Positions 24,159 to 33,450 are shown, counted from the stretch's first letter. The stretch is DNA of 41,689 nucleotides from Lachnospiraceae bacterium (GCA_022792835.1 JAAWBT010000083.1:1-41689), one strand, 5' to 3'. A program made the numbers and translations. The notes: a model not told the origin generated them from the sequence alone.

Positions 24159-26248
24159 ACCGTAACCTCCACTTTCTTTTTTACTTTCTTTTTCATTCCC
24201 ATGCTTGTGGCGCAGATGATCCGGTCAAAGAGCATGAACATGGCCGGCAGCGCCAAAATTACAGAAAACATACTGACAATCGCCCCTCTTGCCATCAACA
24301 TGCACAGAGAGCTGATCATATCAATGTCCGAGTAAACCGCCACGCCGAAAGTCGCCGCAAACAGCCCCATGGCGCTGACGACCACGGAAGGGATGGAAGC
24401 CGCCACAGCTGTGACCACTGCCTCCCGTTTCCCCTTCCCATTGTACCGTTCGCTTTTATACCTGGTGGTCATGAGAATCGCATAATCCACCGTGGCTCCG
24501 AGCTGGATGGTACTGATGCAGATGGGGGCAATGAACGGAAGCGAGATGCCTGTGTAATGGGGCAGACCCAGGTTGATAAAGATTGCAAACTCGATCACTG
24601 CCACCAGAATCACCGGAAGGGTCAAGCTCCGCTCCACGATCAGGATAATAATGAAAATCGCCACAATGGAAACAGCGTTTACCACTTTGAAGTCCCGGTC
24701 TGTCACCTCAATCATATCCTTAGTACAGGGCGCCTCACCGATGAGCATACCCTTTTTGTCGTACTTTTTCAGGACCGCATTGAGGCTATCAATCTGGTCA
24801 TTGGCCTCACTGCTGGCCGTCTTATATTCTGAATTGATCAGCAAAAGCTCCCAGTTGTCGCTGCGCAGAAGGCTTTTCACAGAATCAGGTATCATCTCTT
24901 CCGGGATCATCGGACCGACGACAGATTCCAGTCCCAGCACATACTTCACACCGTCTACCTGTTCCAGCTCTTTGATCATGGCCCTTTTATCCTCTGTGTC
25001 CACAGACACATCCGTCAGTACCATGTGGGTAGAGCCCACATCAAAGGCCTCCTGGAGCTTCGTGTTGGCGACAATATTGTCCATGTCTTTTGGCAGACTG
25101 TCGGAAAGCTCATAGTAAACTTCCTTTCCGGTCTCATGATACCCGATGTAGGCCGGAACAAGGATCACTGCAAACAACACCAGAAACACAGGAAAATATT
25201 TTGTAATCACACCGGCCAGCTTTTCTGTGGCCGGAATTAGGGATCTGTGCTTTGTTTTCATGAGAAGCTTATCTAACACAAGGATCATTGCCGGAAGGGT
25301 CGTCACACAGCCTGCCACCCCCAGAACAACCCCTTTCGCCATGACGATCCCAAGGTCTTTACCCAGGGTAAAGCTCATAAAGCACAGGGCAATGAACCCG
25401 GCCACTGTGGTGATGGAGCTTCCCACCACGGAACTGAGGGTCCGCTTTATGGCCTCTGCCATGGCCTCCTTCTTATCTGGGTGTTTTTCTCTCTGTTCCT
25501 CATAGCTGTGCCACAGGAAAATAGAATAATCCATGGTCACTGCCAGCTGCAAAACGGCTGCCAGGGCTTTTGTCAAGTAAGAGATTTCTCCCAGAAAATA
25601 ATTGGTCCCCATATTGAGCAGAATGGACATTCCTATGCTTAACAGGAATACAAAAGGGATCAGGAAATTATCCATAAAAACCATCATGGCCGCGCAGGCC
25701 AGGAGAACGGCGATTCCTACATAGATCGGTTCTTCCTTCTCACACAGCTCCTTCAAATCTGTAACCAGGGCCGACATTCCGGAGACGAAACATTGTTTCT
25801 CTGTGACCCGCTTGATTTCTTGAATGGCTTCCATGGTCTCATCGGCAGAAGTGGAGCTGTCAAAGAACACGGCCATCATGGTGGCATCCCCGGAGTTAAA
25901 CGCCTCATAAAGCTTATCCGGGAGCAGTTCCATGGGGACGGACAGAGCCATAACACTGTCATACCAGAGTGCCGTGTCCACATGATCCACTTCCTCTATG
26001 GCCTTCTTCATTTCTGCCACAGCTTCCTCCTCCATCCCCTCTGCGATGATAAAGGAAAAAGCCCCTTTTCCAAAATCGTCCATCAGGATATCCTGGCCTT
26101 TCACCGTATCCATATCTCCTGGCAGATAGGTCAACATATCGTAATTGATCCTTGTGGCGGCCATACCGATCACCGAAGGGATCATCAAAAGAATCGCGAT
26201 TACCAGAATCGGGATCCGACATTTGACCACCGTTTTTCCGAATTTCAT
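24155..26248 (-). CDS. MMPL/RND superfamily transporter
   Basis: This is a 697-residue membrane protein with the RND layout in two related halves. Each has one helix, a large extracytoplasmic loop and about five helices. The first half has TYLPGDMDTVKGQ, then AVTMDYSIFLWHSYEE and GSSITTVAGFIALCFMSF. The second half has ESVVGPMIPEEMIPD, QLGATVDYAILMTTRYK and VVVSAMGLFAATFGV. The Asp-Tyr pairs in helix 4-type positions (DYSIF, DYAIL) are the proton relay of MMPL proteins. It lies between a DUF308 protein and a repeat protein, overlapping each by 4 bp. Substrates may be lipids or hydrophobic drugs; not determined. Confidence 0.93.
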   Translation of the reverse strand: MKFGKTVVKCRIPILVIAILLMIPSVIGMAATRINYDMLTYLPGDMDTVKGQDILMDDFGKGAFSFIIAEGMEEEAVAEMKKAIEEVDHVDTALWYDSVMALSVPMELLPDKLYEAFNSGDATMMAVFFDSSTSADETMEAIQEIKRVTEKQCFVSGMSALVTDLKELCEKEEPIYVGIAVLLACAAMMVFMDNFLIPFVFLLSIGMSILLNMGTNYFLGEISYLTKALAAVLQLAVTMDYSIFLWHSYEEQREKHPDKKEAMAEAIKRTLSSVVGSSITTVAGFIALCFMSFTLGKDLGIVMAKGVVLGVAGCVTTLPAMILVLDKLLMKTKHRSLIPATEKLAGVITKYFPVFLVLFAVILVPAYIGYHETGKEVYYELSDSLPKDMDNIVANTKLQEAFDVGSTHMVLTDVSVDTEDKRAMIKELEQVDGVKYVLGLESVVGPMIPEEMIPDSVKSLLRSDNWELLLINSEYKTASSEANDQIDSLNAVLKKYDKKGMLIGEAPCTKDMIEVTDRDFKVVNAVSIVAIFIIILIVERSLTLPVILVAVIEFAIFINLGLPHYTGISLPFIAPICISTIQLGATVDYAILMTTRYKSERYNGKGKREAVVTAVAASIPSVVVSAMGLFAATFGVAVYSDIDMISSLCMLMARGAIVSMFSVILALPAMFMLFDRIICATSMGMKKKVKKKVEVTV

Positions 26249-26811
26249 CCGTTTTCCTCCTTCTTACTCTCAATAATTTTGACTGTGCAGAGGGCCACAC
26301 ACAGGTTTAAAACCCCTTCTGCAAAAAAGGTAAGCCCTGTCACCGCCATAAGAGCTGCAGCTCCGGCAAAGGGGTCTGCCACCAAAAGCAGTCCACACAA
26401 AGCGGAAATAACAGCCGTAGAAGCGATCATCCACCAGCGGTCAAGGCCAAAACGTCTGGCATCAAGAGCTGTCTGCAGTTTGAAAAGGCCATCTGTCAGA
26501 GCAATCACTCCTATGATTACATGAAGTACCCAGATCACACCTTCCGCGTGGAACAAAAGCAGAAACCCCATGGCCACTGACAAGAGGCCGAAAGCTAAGT
26601 CAAACTGAAAGGCCAGACGATAAAGGTCCCTGGAAAAATATCCGACCAGCTTGATGGCCCCGCAGACAATGAGCATTGTCCCTGTCATTTGGCAGAGCAT
26701 CTTCACAGAAAACTTTGGCCAGGCCATAAGAACCACCCCCACTCCGCACAAGAACAATGAAGTGACAATGTATCCAAGCTTTGCCGCTTTTACAGTCTTC
26801 CGATTTCTCAT
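26245..26811 (-). CDS. HdeD/DUF308 family membrane protein
   Basis: This is a 188-residue protein with six hydrophobic helices. The repeated DUF308 pattern is seen in GYIVTSLFLCGVGVVLMAWP, IGVIALTDGLFKLQ and GLTFFAEGVLNL. The ATG at 26811 has AGGGAGG at good spacing, so an upstream extension is rejected. It is the first gene of the DUF308-MMPL-repeat protein operon. DUF308/HdeD proteins are linked to envelope or acid stress; here the likely role is as a small accessory in the same membrane. Confidence 0.88.
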   Translation of the reverse strand: MRNRKTVKAAKLGYIVTSLFLCGVGVVLMAWPKFSVKMLCQMTGTMLIVCGAIKLVGYFSRDLYRLAFQFDLAFGLLSVAMGFLLLFHAEGVIWVLHVIIGVIALTDGLFKLQTALDARRFGLDRWWMIASTAVISALCGLLLVADPFAGAAALMAVTGLTFFAEGVLNLCVALCTVKIIESKKEENG

Positions 26812-26870
26812 AATCACACCTCCCTTACACTGCCTTATTCTATCTCTTTTCCCTGAATAGGAAAACGGAC

Positions 26871-26913
26871 AAAAATGACCCGGTGCACAAAAATCGTACA
26901 CCGGGTCATTTTT
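26871..26913. terminator. perfect 15-bp hairpin in a divergent intergenic region
   Basis: AAAAATGACCCGGTG (26871-26885) pairs with CACCGGGTCATTTTT (26899-26913), giving a symmetric hairpin with A/T tails on both sides. It looks like a bidirectional terminator, yet both flanking genes point away from it. It could stop leftward antisense readthrough from the TetR gene, or act as an attenuator or operator. Confidence 0.7.
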
Positions 26914-27052
26914 GACTGAAAATCAGACATATTCCAGAAAATGCCTAAAAGCAGATACATTTCCAGAAAGAGTTTTATGTTAAAGTGTGGATACTATAGT
27001 GAGCGGCTCCATTGTTCATCACGGCACCTGTAAAATTGAAAGGAGACTGTTT

Positions 27053-27856
27053 ATGAAAACCATTCGACTGTTTCTTATCGTCCTTATCCTTATATTTCTT
27101 CCCGCAGGCACAGCTTCTCTCCCTTTTTCTGACACAGAACAGAGCAGTTCTAGCCCCCGCATCACCGCCCACAGAGGCGCTTCTGCCCTCGCGCCGGAGA
27201 ATACCCTTCCTGCCATTCTGGCTGCCATTGAGGCAGAGGCGGATTTCGTGGAGATCGACGTGCGGGAAACTGCCGACGGTATTCCAGTTCTCTGCCATGA
27301 TGCCTCTCTTCTGCGCACCGCCAAAAAAGACGGATATCTGCAGGACTATACCTATGAGGAGCTTTCCTCCCTTGATTTCGGAGGATGGTCCGCCGATCCC
27401 TGCCAGAAAGTTCCTATCCCCACTCTGGCCCAGGCCCTTGAGGCCTGCAGGGGACGCATCCGCATGAACATTGAATTAAAATCCGGAGAAGGACTGGAAG
27501 AAGCCGTCCTGGCTCTCATCGAAGCTTATAACATGGAAGAGCAGGTAGTCATAAGTTCTGTAAGTCTTTCCTGTCTGGAAAAAATAAAAGAAAAAAAGCC
27601 GGATATCCCCACCGGCTACATTGCCTCCTCTCCCTGCCTTGAGCTGCTCCAGGAGGAGACTGTGGATTTTTTCAGCGTATCCGCTGTCTGGGTCACCGCA
27701 GACTTCATAAGACAGGCCCATCGGCTTGGAAAAGAAGTCCACATCTGGACTGTCGATACCCCCCAAGCCCTCCTGAGCGCAAAAGCCCTTGGCGCCGACA
27801 ATGTAATCACCGACTGCCCGGATCTTGCCTGGTCCCTGTTCGCGCAAAAGCCCTGA
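27053..27856 (+). CDS. glycerophosphodiester phosphodiesterase, exported
   Basis: This protein has 267 residues from the ATG with AAGGAG 8 bases upstream. A hydrophobic N-terminus (about residues 3-23, ending AGTAS) is probably a signal peptide or anchor. A GDPD domain follows: TAHRGASALAPENTLPAI, EIDVRETADG, CHDASLLR, MNIELKSG, then HIWTVDTP and GADNVITDCP. Catalytic His and Glu/Asp positions are present. It is closely similar to the C-terminal domain of the membrane GDPD at 922-2745, so the two are paralogues. It converges with the TetR gene. It probably scavenges headgroup glycerol phosphates outside the cell. Confidence 0.93.
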   Translation: MKTIRLFLIVLILIFLPAGTASLPFSDTEQSSSSPRITAHRGASALAPENTLPAILAAIEAEADFVEIDVRETADGIPVLCHDASLLRTAKKDGYLQDYTYEELSSLDFGGWSADPCQKVPIPTLAQALEACRGRIRMNIELKSGEGLEEAVLALIEAYNMEEQVVISSVSLSCLEKIKEKKPDIPTGYIASSPCLELLQEETVDFFSVSAVWVTADFIRQAHRLGKEVHIWTVDTPQALLSAKALGADNVITDCPDLAWSLFAQKP

Positions 27857-27862
27857 AGCGTC

Positions 27863-28423
27863 TTACCCCATATGGCTCATATTGGCAAAAGCTCCCTCGA
27901 TACCGCCGGCCAGCATAACTCCCAGCCGCCTGATCACGTCCTCCGGCTCATAATTCATACCGGAGGACAGCCAGTCCAGGATCATTCCTGTAAGGGCCGC
28001 CCGGTAAAAAGAGGCCATCAGCCTTTTGTCCTCCTCCTGCACCTCATAGCCCTTGGCGGCCTTTTCTACAAACCGTTCCATCACATCCATTCCGATCCGG
28101 TTCAGATACTGTTCAAAAATTTCTCTGTTGACAGAATTATAAATATGGTAAATGCTTCTCTTATTCTCCAGGGCAAACCGGGCGGCCGCGATAAATCCCT
28201 CTTCCCAGGAATCTTCTCCCAGATGTTCCCCCAGCACCCGCTCTGTCTCTTCTCTTAAAATCACTTCCACCAGGGCCGGAACATCCTCAAAATGGTAATA
28301 AAAAGTATTGCGGTTGATCCCGCAGTCTTCCACAATGTCCTTAATGGTAATCTTATCAATTGGCTTCTCCCGTAAAAGCTTTAAAAAAGAATCCGCAATG
28401 GCTTTTTTGGTAAATGCCGACAT
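27863..28423 (-). CDS. TetR/AcrR family transcriptional regulator
   Basis: This is a 186-residue repressor. The N-terminal helix-turn-helix has KKAIADSFLKLLREKPIDKITIKDIVEDCGINRNTFYYHFED, as in the DhaS/YxaF-type TetR group. The C-terminal ligand-binding part is all helical. GGGAGG lies 10 bases ahead of the ATG. The gene is 56 bp downstream of the VanW gene on the same strand. It could control the MMPL operon about 1.1 kb away, a frequent TetR-MMPL pairing; no operator was identified. Confidence 0.92.
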   Translation of the reverse strand: MSAFTKKAIADSFLKLLREKPIDKITIKDIVEDCGINRNTFYYHFEDVPALVEVILREETERVLGEHLGEDSWEEGFIAAARFALENKRSIYHIYNSVNREIFEQYLNRIGMDVMERFVEKAAKGYEVQEEDKRLMASFYRAALTGMILDWLSSGMNYEPEDVIRRLGVMLAGGIEGAFANMSHMG

Positions 28424-28479
28424 AGCTCAAATCCTCCCGAGTTGTTCTCTGTTTTCATTTATTCTGTATATCATTTCTA

Positions 28480-29904
28480 TTACTGACCGCTGTTTCTGCG
28501 GATCACTGGTTTTTGTGGATTGTATGTACTGTTGTGCAGGAATTCCCGTCCGATCTCCTCCCCGTCTTTCATGGTCACCAGATCTGTCTCCACCCGGTAT
28601 CCTTCTTTCCCATAGCTTTTGTAACGCTCCTCACCAGGCGCAAGGGAATCATCCTCCACATAAGAGGGTTCGGGAACAGGAATCGTTTCTACAACGCGGG
28701 AATCCATTTTTACTGTGACCCCCTCCTCAAGAACTGGGATCCCGTAAATGTAGCAGACCACCTCCGGTCCGTAAGCATCTAAAAGCACCAGAATGTTTCC
28801 CGTTGAATTGTTTCTGAATTTCAGATCAGAATTCCAGTAGGAAATCATGGCGTCCTCCCCCAAGGGCACATAGGACACCGTCATGCTGTGGTTCTTCCTC
28901 TCCGTGGTTTCGAGACCTGCCTGGATCACCGCATTATAGATGGTGGAGGATACCTGGCAGACACCGCCGCCAAACTCTGGCACCACCTCGCCTCTGGAAT
29001 AGGTAGCCGCCTCCCTATAACCTTGTTCCTCTGTGGTCTCACCAATCACCCCATTCATGGAAAACTCTTCTCCTGGGGCAATCAGCGTATTATTTACCGT
29101 GTCAGCCGCCAGCTTCACGTTGTGGTCCCGGTCTTCATTGTCTACTTCCGCCTCTGTGCTGAATTTTGCCAGGAGGACATAAGCTTCTTTCGCCTGCTCC
29201 AAATTCATGTTCGGAGAAACCTGGGAAACCTTTCCGGTAAGGACAGCGTCATAGTCTCCAGAGGTAACGGCCCTCTCAAGCTGTTCAAGCAGATCCTCCC
29301 GGTCCACCTTTCTTCCGCTTTCCTCCCCGGAAAATTGAAAGCCCGACGTCTCATCATAGCCGGTCATAGCTGCATCTTTTGCCGCAATATCAAACTGGCT
29401 GCCAATCTGGTCCACGGCTTTTCTGGCCTCCTCCTCATCGTAAGTGTCCTTTACACTGAAATGTCTGGGCCAGCGCTGCAGACTAGTGATATCTGCAATC
29501 CGTTCCTTTTCTGTCCCGGTTCGCCCCAGGGCAAAGGCTTCTGTCAGAACCTCATCCCTGTTGCTCTCCATGAGATTTTCAATCTCATAAGTCTCACCGC
29601 CGCACTCTGCCTTCATGGCCCAGGTGCTCTCAGCCGTCATTGTCACCGCCGCCACCTGTTTCCTTGCCTCTTCCATGGTAAGGCCTGCCAGGGGAATATT
29701 CTCCACGTAAATGCCCTCATAAAAAGTCTCCGAAGGTTCCAAAAGCTTCCTGTGTTCCATTGTCTTCTTTATAAAAAATGCACCTGTCACCACAAAGACC
29801 GCCAAAAGCCCCACAAGGCCCATACAAAATAGCGGCGCCCTCTCCCACAGGCTCTTTTTCTTCTTTCTTCTGTCCAGATTCACCCGCTGCTGTTTTCTAT
29901 CCAT
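28480..29904 (-). CDS. VanW family protein with peptidoglycan-binding-like N-terminal region
   Basis: This is a 474-residue membrane-anchored protein. It has a basic cytosolic tail, one helix (about residues 25-48), two PG_binding_4-like segments (YVENIPLAGLTMEEARKQV; GRKVDREDLLEQLERAV), then the VanW domain (about 225-385): DRDHNVKLAADTVNNTLIAPGEEFSMN, GEVVPEFGGGVCQVSSTIYNA, RKNHSMTVSYVPLGEDA, and a short C-terminal domain. VanW proteins are linked to cell-wall binding, though the molecular activity is unclear. The ATG with AAGGAG upstream is preferred over an ATG six codons earlier. It is divergent from pyrB. Confidence 0.92.
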   Translation of the reverse strand: MDRKQQRVNLDRRKKKKSLWERAPLFCMGLVGLLAVFVVTGAFFIKKTMEHRKLLEPSETFYEGIYVENIPLAGLTMEEARKQVAAVTMTAESTWAMKAECGGETYEIENLMESNRDEVLTEAFALGRTGTEKERIADITSLQRWPRHFSVKDTYDEEEARKAVDQIGSQFDIAAKDAAMTGYDETSGFQFSGEESGRKVDREDLLEQLERAVTSGDYDAVLTGKVSQVSPNMNLEQAKEAYVLLAKFSTEAEVDNEDRDHNVKLAADTVNNTLIAPGEEFSMNGVIGETTEEQGYREAATYSRGEVVPEFGGGVCQVSSTIYNAVIQAGLETTERKNHSMTVSYVPLGEDAMISYWNSDLKFRNNSTGNILVLLDAYGPEVVCYIYGIPVLEEGVTVKMDSRVVETIPVPEPSYVEDDSLAPGEERYKSYGKEGYRVETDLVTMKDGEEIGREFLHNSTYNPQKPVIRRNSGQ

Positions 29905-29970
29905 GAGGCTGCTCCTTAACATTCTTACATATTACTTTACAAAAAATCCTGGAATTTGTCTATGGAACTG

Positions 29971-29999
29971 TTGCACATTTTTCCGATTTCGTTTATACT
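29971..29999 (+). promoter_or_regulatory. sigma-A-type promoter of pyrB
   Basis: TTGCAC (29971-29976) and TATACT (29994-29999) are 17 bp apart, giving a leader of about 25 bases before pyrB. No PyrR-binding or attenuator structure fits in so short a leader, so control may be at initiation. Confidence 0.8.
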
Positions 30000-30030
30000 G
30001 GTAAAAATGAAATCAAGGAGGATATACAAC

Positions 30031-30948
30031 ATGCGACATCTTTTAAGCCCTCTGGACTTCTCGGTGGACGAGCTTGACCGGCTGATGGAGCTGGCCGGCG
30101 ATATAGAAGCCCACCCAGATAAATACAAAGAAGCCTGCAAAGGCAAAAAATTAGCTACATTATTTTATGAACCAAGTACCCGCACCCGTTTAAGCTTCGA
30201 GGCAGCGATGCTAAATTTAGGGGGCAGTGTCCTTGGTTTTTCTTCTGCTGATTCCAGTTCTGCCGCCAAAGGCGAGAGTGTTTCCGACACCATCCGCGTG
30301 ATCTCCTGCTATGCCGACATCTGCGCCATGCGCCACCCCAAGGAGGGGGCCCCCATGGTGGCTGCTATGAAATCTGGCATCCCGGTCATCAATGCAGGGG
30401 ACGGCGGACACCAGCATCCCACCCAGACCTTGACGGATCTTTTGACCATCCGTTCTCTGAAGGGCCGCCTGAGTGGAATGACCGTGGGGCTCTGCGGCGA
30501 CTTAAAATTCGGCCGGACTGTCCATTCCCTGATTGAAGCCCTTGTCCGTTATCCAGATATCCGGTTCGTACTGATCTCCCCCGAGGAACTGCGCGTCCCC
30601 AGTTACATTCGGGAAAACGTGCTGGATGCCCATCAGATTCCCTATGAGGAGGTCCGCGATCTGGAAACAGCCATGCCTTCTCTGGATATTCTCTATATGA
30701 CCAGAGTCCAGAAAGAACGTTTCTTCAGTGAGGACGAATATATCCGCATGAAGGACTGCTACATTCTGGACCGGGCAAAGCTGAAAACCGCCAAATCAGA
30801 CATGTGTATCCTCCACCCTCTTCCACGAGTCAATGAAATCTCTGTGGAGGTGGATGACGACCCCAGGGCAGCCTATTTTCCTCAGGCCCAGTACGGCGTT
30901 TACATACGCATGGCTCTGATTTTGACTCTGCTTGAGATTACTGTGTAA
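30031..30948 (+). CDS. pyrB: aspartate carbamoyltransferase catalytic subunit
   Basis: This is a 305-residue enzyme that condenses carbamoyl phosphate and aspartate in the first committed pyrimidine step. Carbamoyl-phosphate motif STRTR sits at about residues 49-53. [33 protein letters not shown] and the final HPLPRVNEI are all present, and length is standard. The ATG follows AAGGAGG at 8 to 9 bases. pyrI follows 109 bp later, giving the Escherichia-type two-subunit enzyme that is allosterically controlled. Confidence 0.97.
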   Translation: MRHLLSPLDFSVDELDRLMELAGDIEAHPDKYKEACKGKKLATLFYEPSTRTRLSFEAAMLNLGGSVLGFSSADSSSAAKGESVSDTIRVISCYADICAMRHPKEGAPMVAAMKSGIPVINAGDGGHQHPTQTLTDLLTIRSLKGRLSGMTVGLCGDLKFGRTVHSLIEALVRYPDIRFVLISPEELRVPSYIRENVLDAHQIPYEEVRDLETAMPSLDILYMTRVQKERFFSEDEYIRMKDCYILDRAKLKTAKSDMCILHPLPRVNEISVEVDDDPRAAYFPQAQYGVYIRMALILTLLEITV

Positions 30949-30979
30949 ACCTTTTCTTCTGCTCTGATCTATCATGTTC

Positions 30980-31012
30980 GGAAGGTCAAAAGACGATTAT
31001 TTGTCCTTTTGA
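30980..31012 (+). promoter_or_regulatory. hairpin between pyrB and pyrI
   Basis: GGTCAAAAG and CTTTTGACC are a perfect 9-bp inverted pair across an 11-base loop in the pyrB-pyrI gap. No T-run follows. It could be an RNA processing or stability element that sets the subunit ratio. Confidence 0.5.
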
Positions 31013-31057
31013 CCCTGGTATCATATCATATGCATATTATAGAAAGGATAGAATGTT

Positions 31058-31480
31058 ATGTTAAATATCGGCGGACTGAAGGACGGCATCGTCCTCGACC
31101 ATATCCAGGCCGGAAAGAGCATGGATATTTATAAATATTTGAAACTGGATAAACTGGACTGTCAGGTAGCCATCATTAAGAATGCGAGAAGCAATAAAAT
31201 GGGCCGCAAGGACATCTTAAAAATTGAGGGCGGCCTGGATGTGGTAGATCTGGATGTGCTGGGATATATTGACTGTAACATCACAGTCAATATTATCAAA
31301 GAGGAAAAAATCGTAGAAAAGAAAGTGGTCCGGCTTCCTGGAAAGCTGACCAATATCATCAAATGCAAAAATCCCCGATGCATCACCTCCATCGAGCAGG
31401 AGCTTCCCCATGTGTTCCTCCTGGCTGACGAGGAAAATCAGGTGTATCGGTGCGCATACTGCGAAGAAAAACACAAATAA
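31058..31480 (+). CDS. pyrI: aspartate carbamoyltransferase regulatory subunit
   Basis: This is a 140-residue protein. The N-terminal nucleotide-binding domain begins MLNIGGLKDGIVLDHI. The C-terminal zinc domain has four cysteines at C103, C108, C132 and C135 (CKNPRC, CAYC). PyrI binds the catalytic trimers and conveys CTP/ATP control. Its start has an AGAAAGG ribosome binding site. It ends 12 bp from the stop of the convergent NUDIX gene. Confidence 0.97.
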   Translation: MLNIGGLKDGIVLDHIQAGKSMDIYKYLKLDKLDCQVAIIKNARSNKMGRKDILKIEGGLDVVDLDVLGYIDCNITVNIIKEEKIVEKKVVRLPGKLTNIIKCKNPRCITSIEQELPHVFLLADEENQVYRCAYCEEKHK

Positions 31481-31491
31481 GTCTGCCTACG

Positions 31492-32013
31492 TCAGAATAC
31501 GCAGGTGTCAAAGGCATGATCATATATCTCCCTTTTGGACAGCCAGGCCAGAAGAAATTTCTCCGCCAGGCTGTCATGGGTGATAGCCTTTCTGGCCTCG
31601 GCCGGTGTATACCAGGCGGCATCATCTACCTCGGCCGTCATGCCTCCCAGGTCATAAGAATCTACAATACTGGCAAAATTCAGCATGAGCGTGTTGCTTT
31701 TCTCAAAATATTCGCTTTGGTTGAAGCAGCAGGCTGTCACTCTGAGTCCCATCTCCTCCATAACTTCTCTGGCCAGGGCATGTTCTGCTCCCTCTCCTTT
31801 GTTGATGTATCCGGCCACCAGGATATTCCTGTCCCGCCCATACTGTTTGATCAGCAGAACCTTTTTTGCATCCGGGCTGTAGACAATGGTGCTGATGGCT
31901 GCATGGAAGGTCGGGAACCGGTACGCCTGGCACCGTTCGCACCAGGGGATCATCCCTTCCTTTTCCAGATATTTAGGCACAAGCCTCGTTCCGCATTCTG
32001 TACAATAAGACAT
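31492..32013 (-). CDS. zinc-ribbon NUDIX hydrolase (NudC-like)
   Basis: This is a 173-residue protein. The N-terminal zinc ribbon has C4, C7, C25 and C28. The Nudix box GYINKGEGAEHALAREVMEEMGL is a perfect Gx5Ex7REUxEExGU match. An N-terminal ribbon followed by a Nudix fold is the layout of NAD+ diphosphatase NudC, but this protein is short (lacking the NudC N-terminal domain). The exact substrate is open. Its start is 1 bp from the end of the PAP2 gene, so the two are co-transcribed. Confidence 0.88.
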   Translation of the reverse strand: MSYCTECGTRLVPKYLEKEGMIPWCERCQAYRFPTFHAAISTIVYSPDAKKVLLIKQYGRDRNILVAGYINKGEGAEHALAREVMEEMGLRVTACCFNQSEYFEKSNTLMLNFASIVDSYDLGGMTAEVDDAAWYTPAEARKAITHDSLAEKFLLAWLSKREIYDHAFDTCVF

Positions 32014-32014
32014 G

Positions 32015-32569
32015 TTATCTTTCCCCCTCTTTCCTCTCCTGCCTCCGGTATAAAATCACCACCACAAGAGCGCTCAAAAAGCCGATGACTGCTCCGGCCA
32101 AAACATCTGTTGGGAAATGAACCCCTACATACAGCCGGGAAAGGCCGATGGACAGAGCCAGCACAAGCATTCCCCAGCCAAATGCTTTTCTGCCTTTTGG
32201 AAGGGCAAGAACAAGCACGCCCGCCGCGGCAAAAGCACAGCCGGAATGGCCCGACGGGAAAGAAAAGTCCTTCAGTCTCCCCACCAATGGAATCAGATCG
32301 GAAAACTGGTCATAGGGCCTTGCCCTTTGCACCAGGTTTTTCAGTCCCAGATTCAAAATCACAGCATCCACTGCCAGCGCTGCCAGCATAAGAAAGCCAT
32401 AAGTCCTTGTTTTCGGATAGATGGCCAGAAGAATCCCCAGGACAATAAAGAACCAGCCGCCGTTTCCCAAAAACGTAATCGCTTTCATAAAACCGTCCAG
32501 CCAGTCTTCCCGTATGTACTCCTGAATAAAAAACAAAATCTCATGTTCCAAACCTGTAAGTGCTTCCAT
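32015..32569 (-). CDS. PAP2 family membrane phosphatase
   Basis: This is a 184-residue protein with six membrane helices and the three-part acid-phosphatase motif: [19 protein letters not shown] and [16 protein letters not shown] (with the catalytic His pair). Family members dephosphorylate undecaprenyl pyrophosphate, phosphatidate or related lipids. The ribosome binding site is weak (GGGGAAA). It is the first gene of the PAP2-NUDIX pair. Confidence 0.92.
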   Translation of the reverse strand: MEALTGLEHEILFFIQEYIREDWLDGFMKAITFLGNGGWFFIVLGILLAIYPKTRTYGFLMLAALAVDAVILNLGLKNLVQRARPYDQFSDLIPLVGRLKDFSFPSGHSGCAFAAAGVLVLALPKGRKAFGWGMLVLALSIGLSRLYVGVHFPTDVLAGAVIGFLSALVVVILYRRQERKEGER

Positions 32570-32696
32570 CTGATTTCCCCATTCCTGTCTGCAGCCCCAA
32601 AAATCCCCTTTTTGATCTCAGAAAAAACCTCCCAGGGATTGAACTTTCCCACAAATAAGTCTATCATATCATAAGTCTGTGGAAATGGGTAGTCTG

Positions 32697-32760
32697 CACT
32701 TGAGTTTCCTTGTGTTTGTTTTTCGAAAAATAATGGAAGAATCTCAAGTGGTTTTTTGTT
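32697..32760 (+). terminator. hairpin with T-rich tail near the end of the EamA remnant
   Basis: CACTTGAG (32697-32704) pairs with CTCAAGTG (32743-32750) over a long loop with further TTCC/GGAA pairing, then GTTTTTTGTTTT on the plus strand. No plus-strand gene lies close upstream, so its use is unclear. Confidence 0.45.
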
Positions 32761-33450
32761 TTGTTTTCAGGCCGGGGCGTGGGTCTGTCCCTCCGCTTCG
32801 GCAGACTTGTGTGCCGATCACCCCTGTCAGAATGAGAATGGTACAGGCCACCTGATAAAAATAGAGGGGTTCTTTCAAAAACAAGACTCCGGCGATCACC
32901 GCTGCCGGCGTTCCTGCATTAAACCAGGCCGTTGCCTTGAGGGCAGTCATATGCTGCAGCATGTAGCCCTTCAGGATTCCTACAACAAAGGTTCCAAAAA
33001 ACCCAAAAAACAGAACTGCCGCCACAAACTTTCCCTCCTGAAACGCTGCCAGAACCACCGGCAGCTCTATGACATGGAAGCCAAACTGGAAGGCCAGAAC
33101 AATCATCGTAATCCCAAAAGAAATTGCGCAGGAGGCAAAGCTGATCTCCGCAGCAGAATACTCCTCCTTCAGATACCGGATAATCACGCCGTTCAGCGCT
33201 TCCATAAGAAAGGTTGCTGACAGGAATAAAAGTCCCCTGATATCAAACCCCCGCACACTGTCAGTGGAACCGATGAGGAGCATAGCAGGCCGCGCTTCCC
33301 TTTTCCTCTGTAATGTACATGAAGCACTCCAGCCCGCTGAAGCACAAAATTAATGATCACAGATAATAGATATCTGGCCCCGATAATCACTAAGGGAATC
33401 GCATATGCGGCAGATATTTTGCTTACCGCAGAGATTCTTTCTCCCTGCTG
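32744..33450 (-). pseudogene. EamA/DMT transporter remnant with internal deletion
   Basis: The C-terminal half is intact in one frame (32744 to about 33283). It has five helices with LMEALNGVIIRYLKEEYSA, FFGFFGTFVVG, MTALKATAWFNAGTPAAVIAGVLFLKEPL and TGVIGTQV, the second EamA repeat. In another frame a short N-terminal piece remains (about 33300-33440: SKISAAYAIPLVIIGARYLLSVIINFVL...HYRGKGKR). About 80 residues of the first repeat between these pieces appear to be missing and the frames do not match. A working ten-helix transporter cannot be made from this. Confidence 0.7.
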
